This document shows, in pieces, positions 33,893-42,573 of a stretch of DNA of 64,000 nucleotides (its first letter is position 1; the number at the start of each line of letters is the position of its first letter). The notes beneath the pieces were generated by a model. The model saw nothing but the letters and a program-made list of their open reading frames with translations. It did not search any database and was not told the origin of the DNA. Both the position numbers and the translations under genes were made by a program. This DNA is from SCTM01 sp965279655 (lineage in GTDB: Bacteria > Pseudomonadota > Alphaproteobacteria > Rhodospirillales > Rhodospirillaceae). The stretch spans positions 2,852,001 to 2,916,000 of the forward strand of contig OZ257255.1 of the NCBI GenBank assembly GCA_965279655.1, written 5' to 3'.

Positions 33893-35086
33893 CTATCGAC
33901 CCTTAGGCGCGGCGGCCGTGCCCTCGGTGCCCGCGTTATTCACGCGCACGCGGTCGCCGTCGTGCAAGAAGCCCGCGCCTGCGGAGACCACCATGTCAGC
34001 CGGGAGGAGGCCTTTGCGCACTTCTATCAAGTTGCCTTGGCGCGCACCCACTTCGATCGCGCGCTCAGCGATCACGCCTTCGGGTCCCACCACAAACACC
34101 ACCGGCTTCTCGTCACGCCAGATGACGGCGGATTCCGGCAGGGTCGCAACGGACTTGTTGGCGAGCGTGATCTCGCCGCGCGCGTACATGCCGACCTTCA
34201 GACCGGAATTCTGGGGCAGGGAGATATACACCGTACCGAGACGGCTTTTCGCGTCGACGATCGGCGCGATGAGGCGCACCGTGCCTGTGGCTGGCGCGGT
34301 GCCTTCGTGAAGCACCTGCGCTTCCTGTCCCGGCGCGATGGCGCCGAGATCGGTTTCGCTGATCTGTGCGCTGAGTTCGAGCTTGTTGTCGCGGATCAGG
34401 CGGAAGGCTTCTGTGCCCGACGCGACCACGTCACCGATCAGCACCGCGCGCTTCGAGATGTGACCGGCCGCCGGCGCGACGATATTTGTTTGCGCGACCT
34501 TGGAGGCGAGTTCGTCACGGGTCGCGAGCGCTTGCGCAAGGCGCGCTGCCGCCGTGTCCGCCGCTGACTTCCGATCGTCCAAGGTGGCGCCGCTGACCAC
34601 GCCGCGTGCGACGAGGTCCTGAGCGCGCTTCAAATTGTTGTCGGCTACGACCACGTTGGCCCTGGCTTCGGCCACACGGGCATCCTGCGCGCGCAGCTGC
34701 GCTCCGAGAACACGCCCATCGAGCCGGGCAAGCACCTGCCCCGCCGCCACGTCGTCACCTTCGTCAGCCAGCACCTCGACCACGCGCAAGCCCGCTGCTT
34801 CCGCACCGATGGCAAGTTCTTGCCAAGCCACGATCGAGCCGAGGCCGGAAATGGTCGTGCGCATCTCGCGCTGGACAACTGGTGTTGTCGTGACGGTGAG
34901 CGCCGCGGCGGGCCCTTGATTCGGCACCGGCCCACTACCCCCGCGAAAGACGACGAACCCAGCGGCCACGACAGCCAACGCCACCCCGGCTGCGATCCAC
35001 GGCTTGCGCTGAATTTGCCGCGGCGCCTCACGCCAAAACTGGGCGAGACCCGGCTGGCCGGACTCACTGTCGAAAGGGGACATCAT
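33893..35086 (-). CDS. RND efflux periplasmic adaptor (membrane fusion protein)
   Basis: The adaptor links the RND pump to an outer-membrane channel. The protein of about 397 residues has one N-terminal membrane span (about 30-52, WIAAGVALAVVAAGFVVF), then a barrel-lipoyl-hairpin arrangement: VLADEGDDVAAGQVLARLDG is the lipoyl half-motif and the central part (about 120-190) is a long coiled-coil hairpin; the second lipoyl half follows as VAPAAGHISKRAVLIGDVV. The annotated start could be TTG at 35089 or either of two ATGs; I chose the first ATG. It is the first gene of the pump operon, with the promoter and operator described separately. Confidence 0.92.
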   Translation of the reverse strand: MMSPFDSESGQPGLAQFWREAPRQIQRKPWIAAGVALAVVAAGFVVFRGGSGPVPNQGPAAALTVTTTPVVQREMRTTISGLGSIVAWQELAIGAEAAGLRVVEVLADEGDDVAAGQVLARLDGRVLGAQLRAQDARVAEARANVVVADNNLKRAQDLVARGVVSGATLDDRKSAADTAAARLAQALATRDELASKVAQTNIVAPAAGHISKRAVLIGDVVASGTEAFRLIRDNKLELSAQISETDLGAIAPGQEAQVLHEGTAPATGTVRLIAPIVDAKSRLGTVYISLPQNSGLKVGMYARGEITLANKSVATLPESAVIWRDEKPVVFVVGPEGVIAERAIEVGARQGNLIEVRKGLLPADMVVSAGAGFLHDGDRVRVNNAGTEGTAAAPKGR

Positions 35087-35094
35087 CAAAGCCG

Positions 35095-35144
35095 TTGCGT
35101 CGTTCCTGTGGAGGCCTATATAAACTGACTAACGGGTCAGTCAA
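35095..35144. promoter_or_regulatory. Bidirectional promoter with TetR-type operator between the RND operon and its regulator
   Basis: A self-complementary -10 element TATATA (35117-35122) is shared by two promoters. On the minus strand the -35 is TTGACT (35144-35139) with a 16-bp spacer; on the plus strand the -35 is TTGCGT (35095-35100), also with 16 bp. The inverted repeat ACTGAC-N6-GTCAGT (35124-35141) overlaps the minus-strand -35 and the expected plus-strand start site, so one bound repressor could block both. Confidence 0.75.
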
Positions 35145-35165
35145 CGACAAGTCCGTAACAATTCG

Positions 35166-35819
35166 ATGCAGCATGTAACTGATATCCATACGCAATCCGG
35201 GGCCGGCCGAATTAGGGACCAGCTCAAGATGCGGCGCCCAGGAGAGATCCTGGCGGCCGCGTTTGAGGAATTCAAACTCCGCGGATATGCCGCCACCCGG
35301 CTGGAGGACGTTGCCAAGCGCGTCGGCGTCTCCAAGGGAACGATCTATATCTATTTCCAAAACAAGGAAGAGTTGTTCCGGGCGGTGGTCCAGAACACGG
35401 TCACGCCCACACTCGAACGTGTCCGCGAGTTGGCCGTGGGATTCGAGGGACCGACCGAGGACCTGCTCCGCCGATACCTCGAAACGATCTATCGCCAAGT
35501 CTGCGGTGATCCCCAAGGCCGGGGATTGTTGCGGCTGTTGATCGCCGAGAGCGAGACATTCCCTGAATTGACTGAGGTCTATCACCGGGAAGTGATGTCG
35601 CGCGGACATGCCGTCATCACCCAGATTCTGAAGCGCGGCGTCGAAAGCGGCGAATTCCGCGCCGATGCACCGGTGGATTCGCCCCAGATCGTCATCGCGC
35701 CGGTGATGATGCTGGCGATGCACCGCATGCTGTTCGGCGAGCGCCATCCCATCGCCATCGAGCCATACATGGATGCGCACATCGCCATGGTCTTGGCCGG
35801 ATTGCGCCGTCAGGCGTAG
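35166..35819 (+). CDS. TetR-family regulator of the RND pump
   Basis: The 217-residue protein has an N-terminal HTH (about 27-72) with the typical AAAFEEFKLRGYAATRLEDVAKRVGVSKGTIYIYFQNKEEL pattern (residues 30-70) and a helical ligand domain that resembles AcrR/TtgR-type regulators. It diverges from the adaptor-permease operon, the standard layout for a local repressor relieved by a pump substrate. The operator and promoter in the 79-bp gap suggest it represses both itself and the pump. The first ATG has no clear ribosome-binding site, so an internal start (residue 22, position 35229) is possible. Confidence 0.9.
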   Translation: MQHVTDIHTQSGAGRIRDQLKMRRPGEILAAAFEEFKLRGYAATRLEDVAKRVGVSKGTIYIYFQNKEELFRAVVQNTVTPTLERVRELAVGFEGPTEDLLRRYLETIYRQVCGDPQGRGLLRLLIAESETFPELTEVYHREVMSRGHAVITQILKRGVESGEFRADAPVDSPQIVIAPVMMLAMHRMLFGERHPIAIEPYMDAHIAMVLAGLRRQA

Positions 35820-35890
35820 GCGATTTTTCTAGCTCGCGGCAAAGAACACGCCCTCATCCTAGAGCGCGATTGACCCTGTGGCGTCGGGTC

Positions 35891-35906
35891 ATTAATCAAT
35901 TGATAA
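35891..35906. promoter_or_regulatory. Operator-like palindrome abutting the second tetR gene
   Basis: Read on the minus strand this is TTATCA-AT-TGATTAA, containing the perfect palindrome ATCAATTGAT (35895-35904). It ends directly before the ATG at 35907. A TTGACC at 35870-35875 would be a -35 with a poor -10 inside this site; the transcript would then be leaderless. A near-identical site lies at 38529-38544. Confidence 0.5.
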
Positions 35907-36596
35907 ATGAGCCCGCCGAAATCATCGCGCACCAAAGCCCGCGTGTCCGTGCCTAAGGCGCGGCGCATAGAGCGGCCACAGCCACGGCGACGCCTTGCCG
36001 CGGCCGAGCGCGAACAGCAGATCCTCGATGCTGCGGTACGCTTCTTCGCGGAGGTCGGTTTCGCCGGTCAGACGCGCGAACTCGCTCAACGTCTCGGCGT
36101 CACCCAGCCCCTGCTCTATCGCTACTTCCCGACCAAGCAGGATCTGATCGAGCGGGTGTTCGAGGAGATCTATCTGAAACGGATAGATCCCAACTGGCGC
36201 AAACTGCTGACCGACAGACGCCGGCCGCTGCACGAACGGCTGTGCGAGTTCTATACGCGCTACGCCGAGGCCACCTACCGCTACGAATGGATCCGCATCT
36301 ACATGTTCTCCGGCCTCATGGGCGAGGAGATCAACCGCCGTTACATCCAGGTAGTGGAAGAGAAGATCCTGCGGCCCGTCTGCATGGAGCTGCGTCACCA
36401 TTGCGGCTTGAATGAGCGCGGTGTGACGGATCTGGATCTGGAACAGGTTTGGGTCATGCACGGCGGCCTGTTCTATTACGCTGTGCGCAAGCACATCTAT
36501 CATAGCCGTGTGGCGGAAGACTTCTCCGCCGTCGTCGCGCGCACGGTGGACGTCGTGCTCGAGGGCTGGAAAGCCGTAGCCAAGAAAATTCCATGA
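35907..36596 (+). CDS. TetR-family regulator of the adjacent catabolic cluster
   Basis: The 229-residue protein has a basic N-terminal arm, an HTH domain (about 36-85) with ILDAAVRFFAEVGFAGQTRELAQRLGVTQPLLYRYFPTKQDL-type residues, and a helical C-domain with many Tyr, Trp and His residues that could hold an aromatic or cyclic ligand. Its stop overlaps the next gene by ATGA. The C-domain type resembles regulators beside oxidoreductase operons. An operator-like palindrome sits immediately before the start codon, which leaves no room for a ribosome-binding site and suggests either a leaderless message or a start further in. Confidence 0.88.
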   Translation: MSPPKSSRTKARVSVPKARRIERPQPRRRLAAAEREQQILDAAVRFFAEVGFAGQTRELAQRLGVTQPLLYRYFPTKQDLIERVFEEIYLKRIDPNWRKLLTDRRRPLHERLCEFYTRYAEATYRYEWIRIYMFSGLMGEEINRRYIQVVEEKILRPVCMELRHHCGLNERGVTDLDLEQVWVMHGGLFYYAVRKHIYHSRVAEDFSAVVARTVDVVLEGWKAVAKKIP

Positions 36597-37444
36597 CGAC
36601 TGTCGGTGTCATCGGCCTTGGCATCATGGGCGGTGCGATCGCGCGCAACCTCGCCAAGGCGGGACATGCGGTCGTCGGTTACGACGTCGATGCTGAGCGC
36701 GCGGCGGCTGTCGGCGTCTCGTCCGCGCCTTCGGTGGCCGCGCTCACCGCCGAAGCAAAGATCGTCTTGCTCTGCCTGCCGAATGTTTCCGCGCTCGTAC
36801 AAACCACCGACGCGCTTTCGACGCGCGGCGTGATCGTCGCGGAGTTGAGCACGCTGCCTCTGGACGCGAAGGCGGCGGCGCATGAGCGTCTGGCCGCCAA
36901 GGGCATCACCCTGCTCGACTGCCCGTTGAGCGGCACCGGCGCACAAGCCGCGACCGGCGATCTCTCCGTGTTCGCCAGCGGCGATGTGAATGCGTGGAAA
37001 ATCTGCGCGCCGCTGTTCAAGGACTTCTCGCGCACGTCGCATTACCTCGGCGCATTCGGCAACGGCACCAAGATGAAGTTCGTCGCCAATCTGCTTGTGG
37101 CGATCCACAACGTCGCCGCGGCGGAAGCGGTGCTGCTGGGATTGAAGGCCGGCCTCGATCCCGCATCCCTGGTGGCGGTCGCAGGCTCCGGCGCCGGCGC
37201 GTCCCGCATGCTGGAAATGCGCGGGCCGATGATGGTGCAGGATCAATTCACCCCCGCCACCATGAAGCTCGACGTGTGGCGAAAGGACATGTCGCTGATC
37301 GCGGAATTTGCCGCCCAATTGGGCGTGCAGACGCCTGTGTTCGACGCGACGGCGCCGCTCTACGAAAAAGCAGTCGCCATGGGACTGGGTGAGTCAGACA
37401 CCGCGGCGGTATTTGACGTGCTTAAGAACCTAGCGCGCGATTAA
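36593..37444 (+). CDS. NAD(P)-dependent beta-hydroxyacid dehydrogenase
   Basis: The 283-residue protein belongs to the 3-hydroxyisobutyrate/tartronate-semialdehyde reductase family. The Rossmann motif GLGIMG is at residues 8-13, the substrate site reads DCPLSGTGAQA near 109-119, and the catalytic Lys is Lys162 in GNGTKMKFVAN. It would interconvert a semialdehyde and a beta-hydroxyacid. Its ATG lies in the end of the tetR gene, so the two are coupled. The 3' end overlaps the convergent monooxygenase gene by 23 bp. A second member of the same family, with little sequence identity, lies at 39968-40840. Confidence 0.9.
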   Translation: MTTVGVIGLGIMGGAIARNLAKAGHAVVGYDVDAERAAAVGVSSAPSVAALTAEAKIVLLCLPNVSALVQTTDALSTRGVIVAELSTLPLDAKAAAHERLAAKGITLLDCPLSGTGAQAATGDLSVFASGDVNAWKICAPLFKDFSRTSHYLGAFGNGTKMKFVANLLVAIHNVAAAEAVLLGLKAGLDPASLVAVAGSGAGASRMLEMRGPMMVQDQFTPATMKLDVWRKDMSLIAEFAAQLGVQTPVFDATAPLYEKAVAMGLGESDTAAVFDVLKNLARD

Positions 37445-38510
37445 CTTTGGGCATCACTTCGGTCGCCATCAACTCCATGGAACGGCGGCCGAGCTTCTCA
37501 TCCACCCAATCGTGGCCGGCATACAGCAACGTGCCGAAGTCGCCGGTCTTCTCCCGGAACGCCAGGATCTGATCCACGACACTGTTCACGGTGCCGCAAA
37601 TCACGAGAGAATCGAGCACGTATTCCAGAGTGATCGCATCATCCGGCATGCTGCGCTCGTGCTTGAATAGTTCCGGCCGGCCGTTGCCGATGAGCTTGCG
37701 CATCATCTGCTTGAAGTAGAAGGCGTAAGGACCGTCGGGCCCCTTGCCGTATTTCTGCGCGGTTGCTTCGTCGTCGGCAACGAAGATGCTTTTTGCCACA
37801 CGCCAATCGCTCGGCCGCGCGGGCAACCCACCCTGCTCGCACCCTTGCTTGTACATCGGCCAATGGGATGCGACCCAAGGCGGCTGCAGGAAGTTCGCCG
37901 AGATCGGCGTCCAGCCACGTGCCGCGGCCGACACGATGCCCTTGGAAAACGGCGCCACCACGGTGACAACGATGGGCGGATGCGGCTTCTGAAACGGCAC
38001 CGGCATGATGCCCTGACCGGTCTCGGTCACCAGAGTCTTCTCGGTGGTCACGGACCAGTACTTGCCCTTGATGTTGTAGGGCGCCGGGGTGGTCCAGATT
38101 TTTAGAATGGTGTCGATGGACTCGACGAACATCTCAGTGCGGTCGGCGTCGAGATTGCCGAACACTTCCATGTCCGAGCGCAAGCCCCCCGGGCTGATGC
38201 CGAACAGCAACCGGCCTTCCATCAGGTGATCGACCATAGCCACCTGGGCCGCCACCTGGGCCGGATGATTGTTCGGCAGGTTCACCGTGCCGGTGCCGAG
38301 CTTGATGGTCTTGGTGACGTCGATCAGGCTGGTGATGAACGTGAGGCTGGAGGTAATGCCTTCGGCCTTGTCGGTGACGTGCTCGCCAACAAAGGCTTCC
38401 ACATAGCCGAGTTTGTCCGCCAGGATGATCGACGCGCGATCCTCCTTCAGCGTCTCGGTGTAGTCGCGCCCCGGCGGATGCAGGGGCATGGTGAAGTAAC
38501 CCAGCTTCAT
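37422..38510 (-). CDS. LLM-class flavin-dependent monooxygenase
   Basis: The 362-residue protein is a bacterial luciferase-like TIM-barrel oxygenase using reduced FMN from a separate reductase. Typical segments are KLGYFTMPLHPPGRDY at the N-terminus, EAFVGEHVTDKAEGI, LGTGTVNLPNNHPAQVAAQVAMVDHL (quoted in parts), and GRLLFGISPGG. The pattern is close to limonene- or alkane-type LLM oxygenases. The substrate is unknown. It stands alone on the minus strand between two plus-strand groups of the cluster, with an operator-like site at 38529-38544, 19 bp before its start. No flavin reductase gene is visible nearby. Confidence 0.9.
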   Translation of the reverse strand: MKLGYFTMPLHPPGRDYTETLKEDRASIILADKLGYVEAFVGEHVTDKAEGITSSLTFITSLIDVTKTIKLGTGTVNLPNNHPAQVAAQVAMVDHLMEGRLLFGISPGGLRSDMEVFGNLDADRTEMFVESIDTILKIWTTPAPYNIKGKYWSVTTEKTLVTETGQGIMPVPFQKPHPPIVVTVVAPFSKGIVSAAARGWTPISANFLQPPWVASHWPMYKQGCEQGGLPARPSDWRVAKSIFVADDEATAQKYGKGPDGPYAFYFKQMMRKLIGNGRPELFKHERSMPDDAITLEYVLDSLVICGTVNSVVDQILAFREKTGDFGTLLYAGHDWVDEKLGRRSMELMATEVMPKVNRALGS

Positions 38511-38528
38511 GGGGCCATCTAAGCATTT

Positions 38529-38544
38529 TTATCAGGTGATCAAC
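38529..38544. promoter_or_regulatory. Operator-like site upstream of the LLM monooxygenase gene
   Basis: TTATCA-GG-TGATCAA matches the site at 35891-35906 (minus strand TTATCA-AT-TGATTAA) at all fixed positions of TTATCA-N2-TGATNAA. It lies 19 bp before the minus-strand start. It is a candidate target of the TetR regulator encoded at 35907. Confidence 0.5.
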
Positions 38545-38666
38545 AAGTGTCCGCGGGGGCACAAAATTGAGCGGTCCGTCGCTTGACTCATCGCGGGCGC
38601 GAATGCTTGTCTTGATCGCGTGATAATCAACCAATTGCGCCAGGCAAACCGGCGCGGGAGATCACC

Positions 38667-39968
38667 ATGGCGGCAGGCAAGAACGGACTTGAGGGCATCT
38701 GGCCGGGGCTGGCGAGCGGCGTCCCCAAACCCCTGATGCCCTATAGCCCGGCGATCAAGGCCGGCGGCTGGGTGTTCATCGCCGGAACGATCGCGTCGGA
38801 TTTCGCCACAGGCCTCGCGCCCGAAGTGAAGCAGCCCAATGCGACCCTGGAGAGCGAACTCGCAGTCCAGGCACGTTATGTGTTGCGTAACCTCGCCAAC
38901 ACCATCAAGGCCTGCGGCGTCGATCCCCACAAGGACATGGTGCGCATCTGGCAATGGCCGGTGGATGCGAAGAACCCGCCGGAGGATTTCGCCGGCGGCG
39001 ACAACACCACCGGGCTCGACCTTTCGCCTTACCTGCCGGTCCGCCGCGATTTCTTCAACGGCACCATCCCCGCCTCCTCCACCCTTGGCGTCCGTGAACT
39101 GCTTTGTCTCGGCACTAAGCTCGAAGTGGAGATGTTGTGCTTCGACGACGGCGGCAAGAACGAATACTTCGGCACGGTCGATGCCATTGGCGGCCATGCG
39201 CCCGCCACACGCCGCGGCGATTGGGTATTCCTGTCCGCACAGGACGCGAGCGACATGAAGACCCTCGAGATCGGCGAATGGCATGAGTCGGCGGTGGAAG
39301 CACAGGTCGACCACGTGCTCGCCAAACTCGAGAAGGCCGCGAAGGCAGCGGGCAGTTCCTTGGCGCGCACGGTGAAGGCAGAAGTCTACATCGGCCATCC
39401 GCGCGATTTCGCCGCTATGGACCGCGCGTGGAAGCGCTGGTTCCCGAATAATCCCCCGGCGCGCGTGGTGGTGCCGTACATGGGCATGGGCAAGCGCGGC
39501 ACCCGTGTTGAAGTGGCGCTGACGCTGCTCACCGATGCCTCCAAGCTCAAGATCGAAACCATCACCGCCAATGACGCCCCCAAGCCGCTCGGCCATGAAC
39601 CGCAGGCGGTGAAAGCCGGGCACTTCCTGTTCTTCTCCACGCAGATGGCGTTCGATTCCTCCGGCAACCTCGCCGCCGGCATGGTGCGCAATCCGAACTT
39701 CCCCTGGTACGGTTCTCCGGGCCAGGCGCAGATGCGCTACATGATGAAGAACGTCAGCGCGATCTGTCAGGCTGCGGGTACCACGGTGGACCGCATTTGC
39801 CGGCGCTTGTGCCTGCACAGCGACTTCCAATGGTTCGCGGAATCGATCGAAGAGTGGGCGCGCTATTTCCCCGAGGACAAACCCGCCTCCACCACGCTGC
39901 GCATCGGCAACCCGCTGGTCGTGCCCGGCGCCAATTGCCTCCTCGATCTGATCGCCTACGTGCCCTGA
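38667..39968 (+). CDS. Protein with three tandem RidA-like (YjgF/UK114) domains
   Basis: RidA-family proteins hydrolyse reactive enamines and imines, normally as trimers of 130-residue chains. This 433-residue chain has three successive RidA-like units at about 20-150, 175-295 and 300-433; each has the strand pattern GxWVFxxxxxAxD, a helix with QxxxxLxxLxxxxxAxG, and a closing VExxLxxxD-type strand. The units are strongly diverged from each other, and the usual catalytic Arg before the end (RidA Arg105) is not obvious in every unit. A single chain could mimic the trimer, with three different interfaces. It is first in a four-gene set (RidA, reductase, hydrolase, racemase-like) whose stops and starts overlap. 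Confidence 0.82.
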   Translation: MAAGKNGLEGIWPGLASGVPKPLMPYSPAIKAGGWVFIAGTIASDFATGLAPEVKQPNATLESELAVQARYVLRNLANTIKACGVDPHKDMVRIWQWPVDAKNPPEDFAGGDNTTGLDLSPYLPVRRDFFNGTIPASSTLGVRELLCLGTKLEVEMLCFDDGGKNEYFGTVDAIGGHAPATRRGDWVFLSAQDASDMKTLEIGEWHESAVEAQVDHVLAKLEKAAKAAGSSLARTVKAEVYIGHPRDFAAMDRAWKRWFPNNPPARVVVPYMGMGKRGTRVEVALTLLTDASKLKIETITANDAPKPLGHEPQAVKAGHFLFFSTQMAFDSSGNLAAGMVRNPNFPWYGSPGQAQMRYMMKNVSAICQAAGTTVDRICRRLCLHSDFQWFAESIEEWARYFPEDKPASTTLRIGNPLVVPGANCLLDLIAYVP

Positions 39969-40840
39969 TGCATGTCGGGTTTGCCGGCCTGGGGAAGATG
40001 GGCGCCGTCATGGCGCCGCGCTTCCTCGACGCCGGCCATGAACTGATTGTCTGGAATCGCACGCCCGCGAAAGCCGAAGCGCTAAAGGTGCGCGGCGCGC
40101 AGGTAGCCGCCACGCCCGCGGATCTCGCGCGGGCGGAGATCGTCGTTTCTGTGTTGAGCGACGATGTCTCGGTCAGCGGCTTCTACGACAAGCTTCTGAC
40201 AGGTGACGTCGCGGGCAAACTGTTCATCGACATGAGCACCATCCGCCCCGCGACGACCAAGCAGGTCGCCGCGGCAGTAGCCGCGAAAGGCGCGGCCTTC
40301 ATCGATGCGCCGGTGTCGGGCACCGTCGGACCGGCGAAGGATGGAAAGCTGCTGATCCTCGCCGGCGGCAGCGAGGCGGATCTCGTCCGCGCGAAGCCGG
40401 TATTCGATATCCTGGGTCGTAAGGTCATTCACTGCGGCCCAGTCGGCACCGGCGCGCTCATGAAGTTGGTCTTCAATCTACCGCTGGCGGTTTACTGGGC
40501 CGCCCTGGCGGAGGCGCTCGCCATGGGCCGTGAAGGCGGGCTGGCGCCGGCGGCGATGATCGAGGCGCTAATAGACAGTCCGGTCGCGCTCGGCGCTTTG
40601 CCGATCAAAGCCGCGGCCATATTGGGCGAACCGGGCCCTGTCGCCTTCGACGTGGCCAGCATGCACAAGGATCTGCTGGCGATCCTGGAAACCGGCGGCA
40701 ACGCCGGCGTGCCGATGCCGACAGCCCAAGCAGCATTGTCCACCTATGCGGCGACCATCGCCGGCGGGTGGAAGGACGAGGACTCCGTCGCCATCGTGCG
40801 GTTCCTTGCCGAGAAAATGGTGAGCGGAAAGAAGTCATGA
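39968..40840 (+). CDS. NAD(P)-dependent beta-hydroxyacid dehydrogenase, second copy
   Basis: The 290-residue protein is another 3-hydroxyisobutyrate-dehydrogenase-type reductase: Rossmann motif GLGKMG at residues 7-12, substrate site DAPVSGTVGPA near 113-123 and catalytic Lys166 in GTGALMKLVFN. It resembles the enzyme at 36593 in family but is clearly diverged. Its ATG overlaps the RidA-protein stop by one base (TGATG), and its own stop overlaps the next start by ATGA. In this context it could reduce a semialdehyde released by the upstream enzymes. Confidence 0.9.
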   Translation: MHVGFAGLGKMGAVMAPRFLDAGHELIVWNRTPAKAEALKVRGAQVAATPADLARAEIVVSVLSDDVSVSGFYDKLLTGDVAGKLFIDMSTIRPATTKQVAAAVAAKGAAFIDAPVSGTVGPAKDGKLLILAGGSEADLVRAKPVFDILGRKVIHCGPVGTGALMKLVFNLPLAVYWAALAEALAMGREGGLAPAAMIEALIDSPVALGALPIKAAAILGEPGPVAFDVASMHKDLLAILETGGNAGVPMPTAQAALSTYAATIAGGWKDEDSVAIVRFLAEKMVSGKKS

Positions 40841-42573
40841 GCAACAGTGAAACCCGGGACGGCATGCGCATCGACTGGGATGTGCCGATCACGGCGGATG
40901 ACGGCGTCGTGCTGCGCGCGGACGTGTTTCGACCGCTCGCCGAAGGCCGTTATCCCGTGATCCTTACCTATGGACCCTATGCCAAGGGTCTGTCGTTCCA
41001 GGAAGGCTATCCCAGCGCGTGGAATCGCATGGCGGAACGGCATCCGGACGTTACCGAGGGCTCCACGAACAAATACCAGAACTGGGAAGTGATCGATCCC
41101 GAGAAGTGGGTGCCGGACGGATATGTCTGCGTCCGCGTGGACTCGCGCGGCTGCGGCCGCTCGCCCGGATATATCCAACATTTCTCACCGCGGGAGACCG
41201 ACGACTTCGTCCAATGTATCGCCTGGGCCGGCGAACAGCCCTGGAGCAACGGCAAGGTCGGGCTGAACGGCGTGTCCTACTTCGGTATCAACCAGTGGCA
41301 GGTGGCTTCGCGCCAACCGAAGCACCTCGCCGCCATGTGCATCTGGGAAGGCGCGGCTGATTGGTATCGCGACATGACGCATCACGGCGGCATCCTATCG
41401 ACGTTCTGGGCCAATTGGTCCGACATGCAAGTAAAGACCGTGCAGCACGGGCTGGGCACGCGCGGACCGAAGAGCGCCGTCACCGGCGAACTGGTGTGCG
41501 GCCCACCGACCTTGAGCGAGGAAGAACTCGCGAAAAACCGATGCAACTTCGGAGATGAAATTCTCGGCCACCCGCTGGACGATACCTATCACCGCGAACG
41601 CTCCGCCGCCTGGGACAAGATCACCGTGCCGTTCCTGACCGCCGCCAACTGGGGCGGACAGGGTTTGCATTTGCGCGGCAACTTCGAGGGTTACGTGCGC
41701 GCCGCGTCCCAGGACAAGTGGCTGGAGTCCCATGGCCTGGAGCACTGGACCGAGTTCTACACGGCTTACGGCGTGAAGATTCAGAAGCAGTTCTTCGACC
41801 ATTTCCTGAAGGGCGAGAACAACGGGTGGGAGAAGCGCCCAAAGGTTCAGCTGCAGGTGCGCCACACCGACAAATTCGTCGAGCGATTCGAGCAGGATTG
41901 GCCCATCCCGCGCACGCAGTGGACCAAAATGTTCCTCGCGCCGACCGGCACGGCGCTGCAGGACAACCCCTCGAGCACCACGGCGGCGCTCCCCTTTCCC
42001 GCCATGGGGGACGGCCTCACATTCCTGTCGGAGCCGTTGAAGGCCGACATGGAACTCACCGGCCCATCGGCGGTGAAGCTGTGGGTGTCGTCTTCAACAA
42101 CGGATGCGGACATTTTCGTGGTGCTGCGCGTGTTCCGTCCCGACGGCGAAGAAGTTGCGTTCCAAGGCGCGATCGATCCGCATACGCCGATCGGCCAAGG
42201 CTGGCTGCGCGCATCCCACCGCAAGCTTGATGCCAAGCTCAGCAAGCCGTGGCGGCCCTATCACACCCACGACGAAGCCCAGTCGCTGACCCCGGATCAG
42301 GTCGTGGAACTCGATATCGAGATCTGGCCGACGTCCCTTGTCGTCCCCGCCGGTTGTCGCGTCGGCCTGACGGTGCGCGGGCGCGATTATGAGACCGCCA
42401 AACCGACCGGCGCGCGGCTGTCCAACTTCAAGAACGAACTGCGCGGCTGCGGCCCGTTCCTGCACGACGATCCGCGCGACCGTCCACCGGCGATCTTCGG
42501 CGGCACGACCAAGATTCATCTCGGGCCCGACATGGCCGCGCACATTCTCCTGCCGGTCATTCCGCCCACATGA
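40837..42573 (+). CDS. CocE/NonD-family alpha/beta hydrolase
   Basis: The 578-residue protein has the two-part layout of CocE/NonD esterases and acylases: an alpha/beta hydrolase domain with nucleophile Ser147 in NGVSYFG, an oxyanion region RVDSRGCGRSPG just before it, and a C-terminal jelly-roll domain (about 380-570) with SAVKLWVSSSTTDADIF. The family includes cocaine esterase, glutaryl amidase and X-prolyl peptidases, so it cleaves an ester or amide of unknown identity. It is coupled by ATGA to the reductase before it and to the racemase-like gene after it. Confidence 0.9.
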   Translation: MSNSETRDGMRIDWDVPITADDGVVLRADVFRPLAEGRYPVILTYGPYAKGLSFQEGYPSAWNRMAERHPDVTEGSTNKYQNWEVIDPEKWVPDGYVCVRVDSRGCGRSPGYIQHFSPRETDDFVQCIAWAGEQPWSNGKVGLNGVSYFGINQWQVASRQPKHLAAMCIWEGAADWYRDMTHHGGILSTFWANWSDMQVKTVQHGLGTRGPKSAVTGELVCGPPTLSEEELAKNRCNFGDEILGHPLDDTYHRERSAAWDKITVPFLTAANWGGQGLHLRGNFEGYVRAASQDKWLESHGLEHWTEFYTAYGVKIQKQFFDHFLKGENNGWEKRPKVQLQVRHTDKFVERFEQDWPIPRTQWTKMFLAPTGTALQDNPSSTTAALPFPAMGDGLTFLSEPLKADMELTGPSAVKLWVSSSTTDADIFVVLRVFRPDGEEVAFQGAIDPHTPIGQGWLRASHRKLDAKLSKPWRPYHTHDEAQSLTPDQVVELDIEIWPTSLVVPAGCRVGLTVRGRDYETAKPTGARLSNFKNELRGCGPFLHDDPRDRPPAIFGGTTKIHLGPDMAAHILLPVIPPT

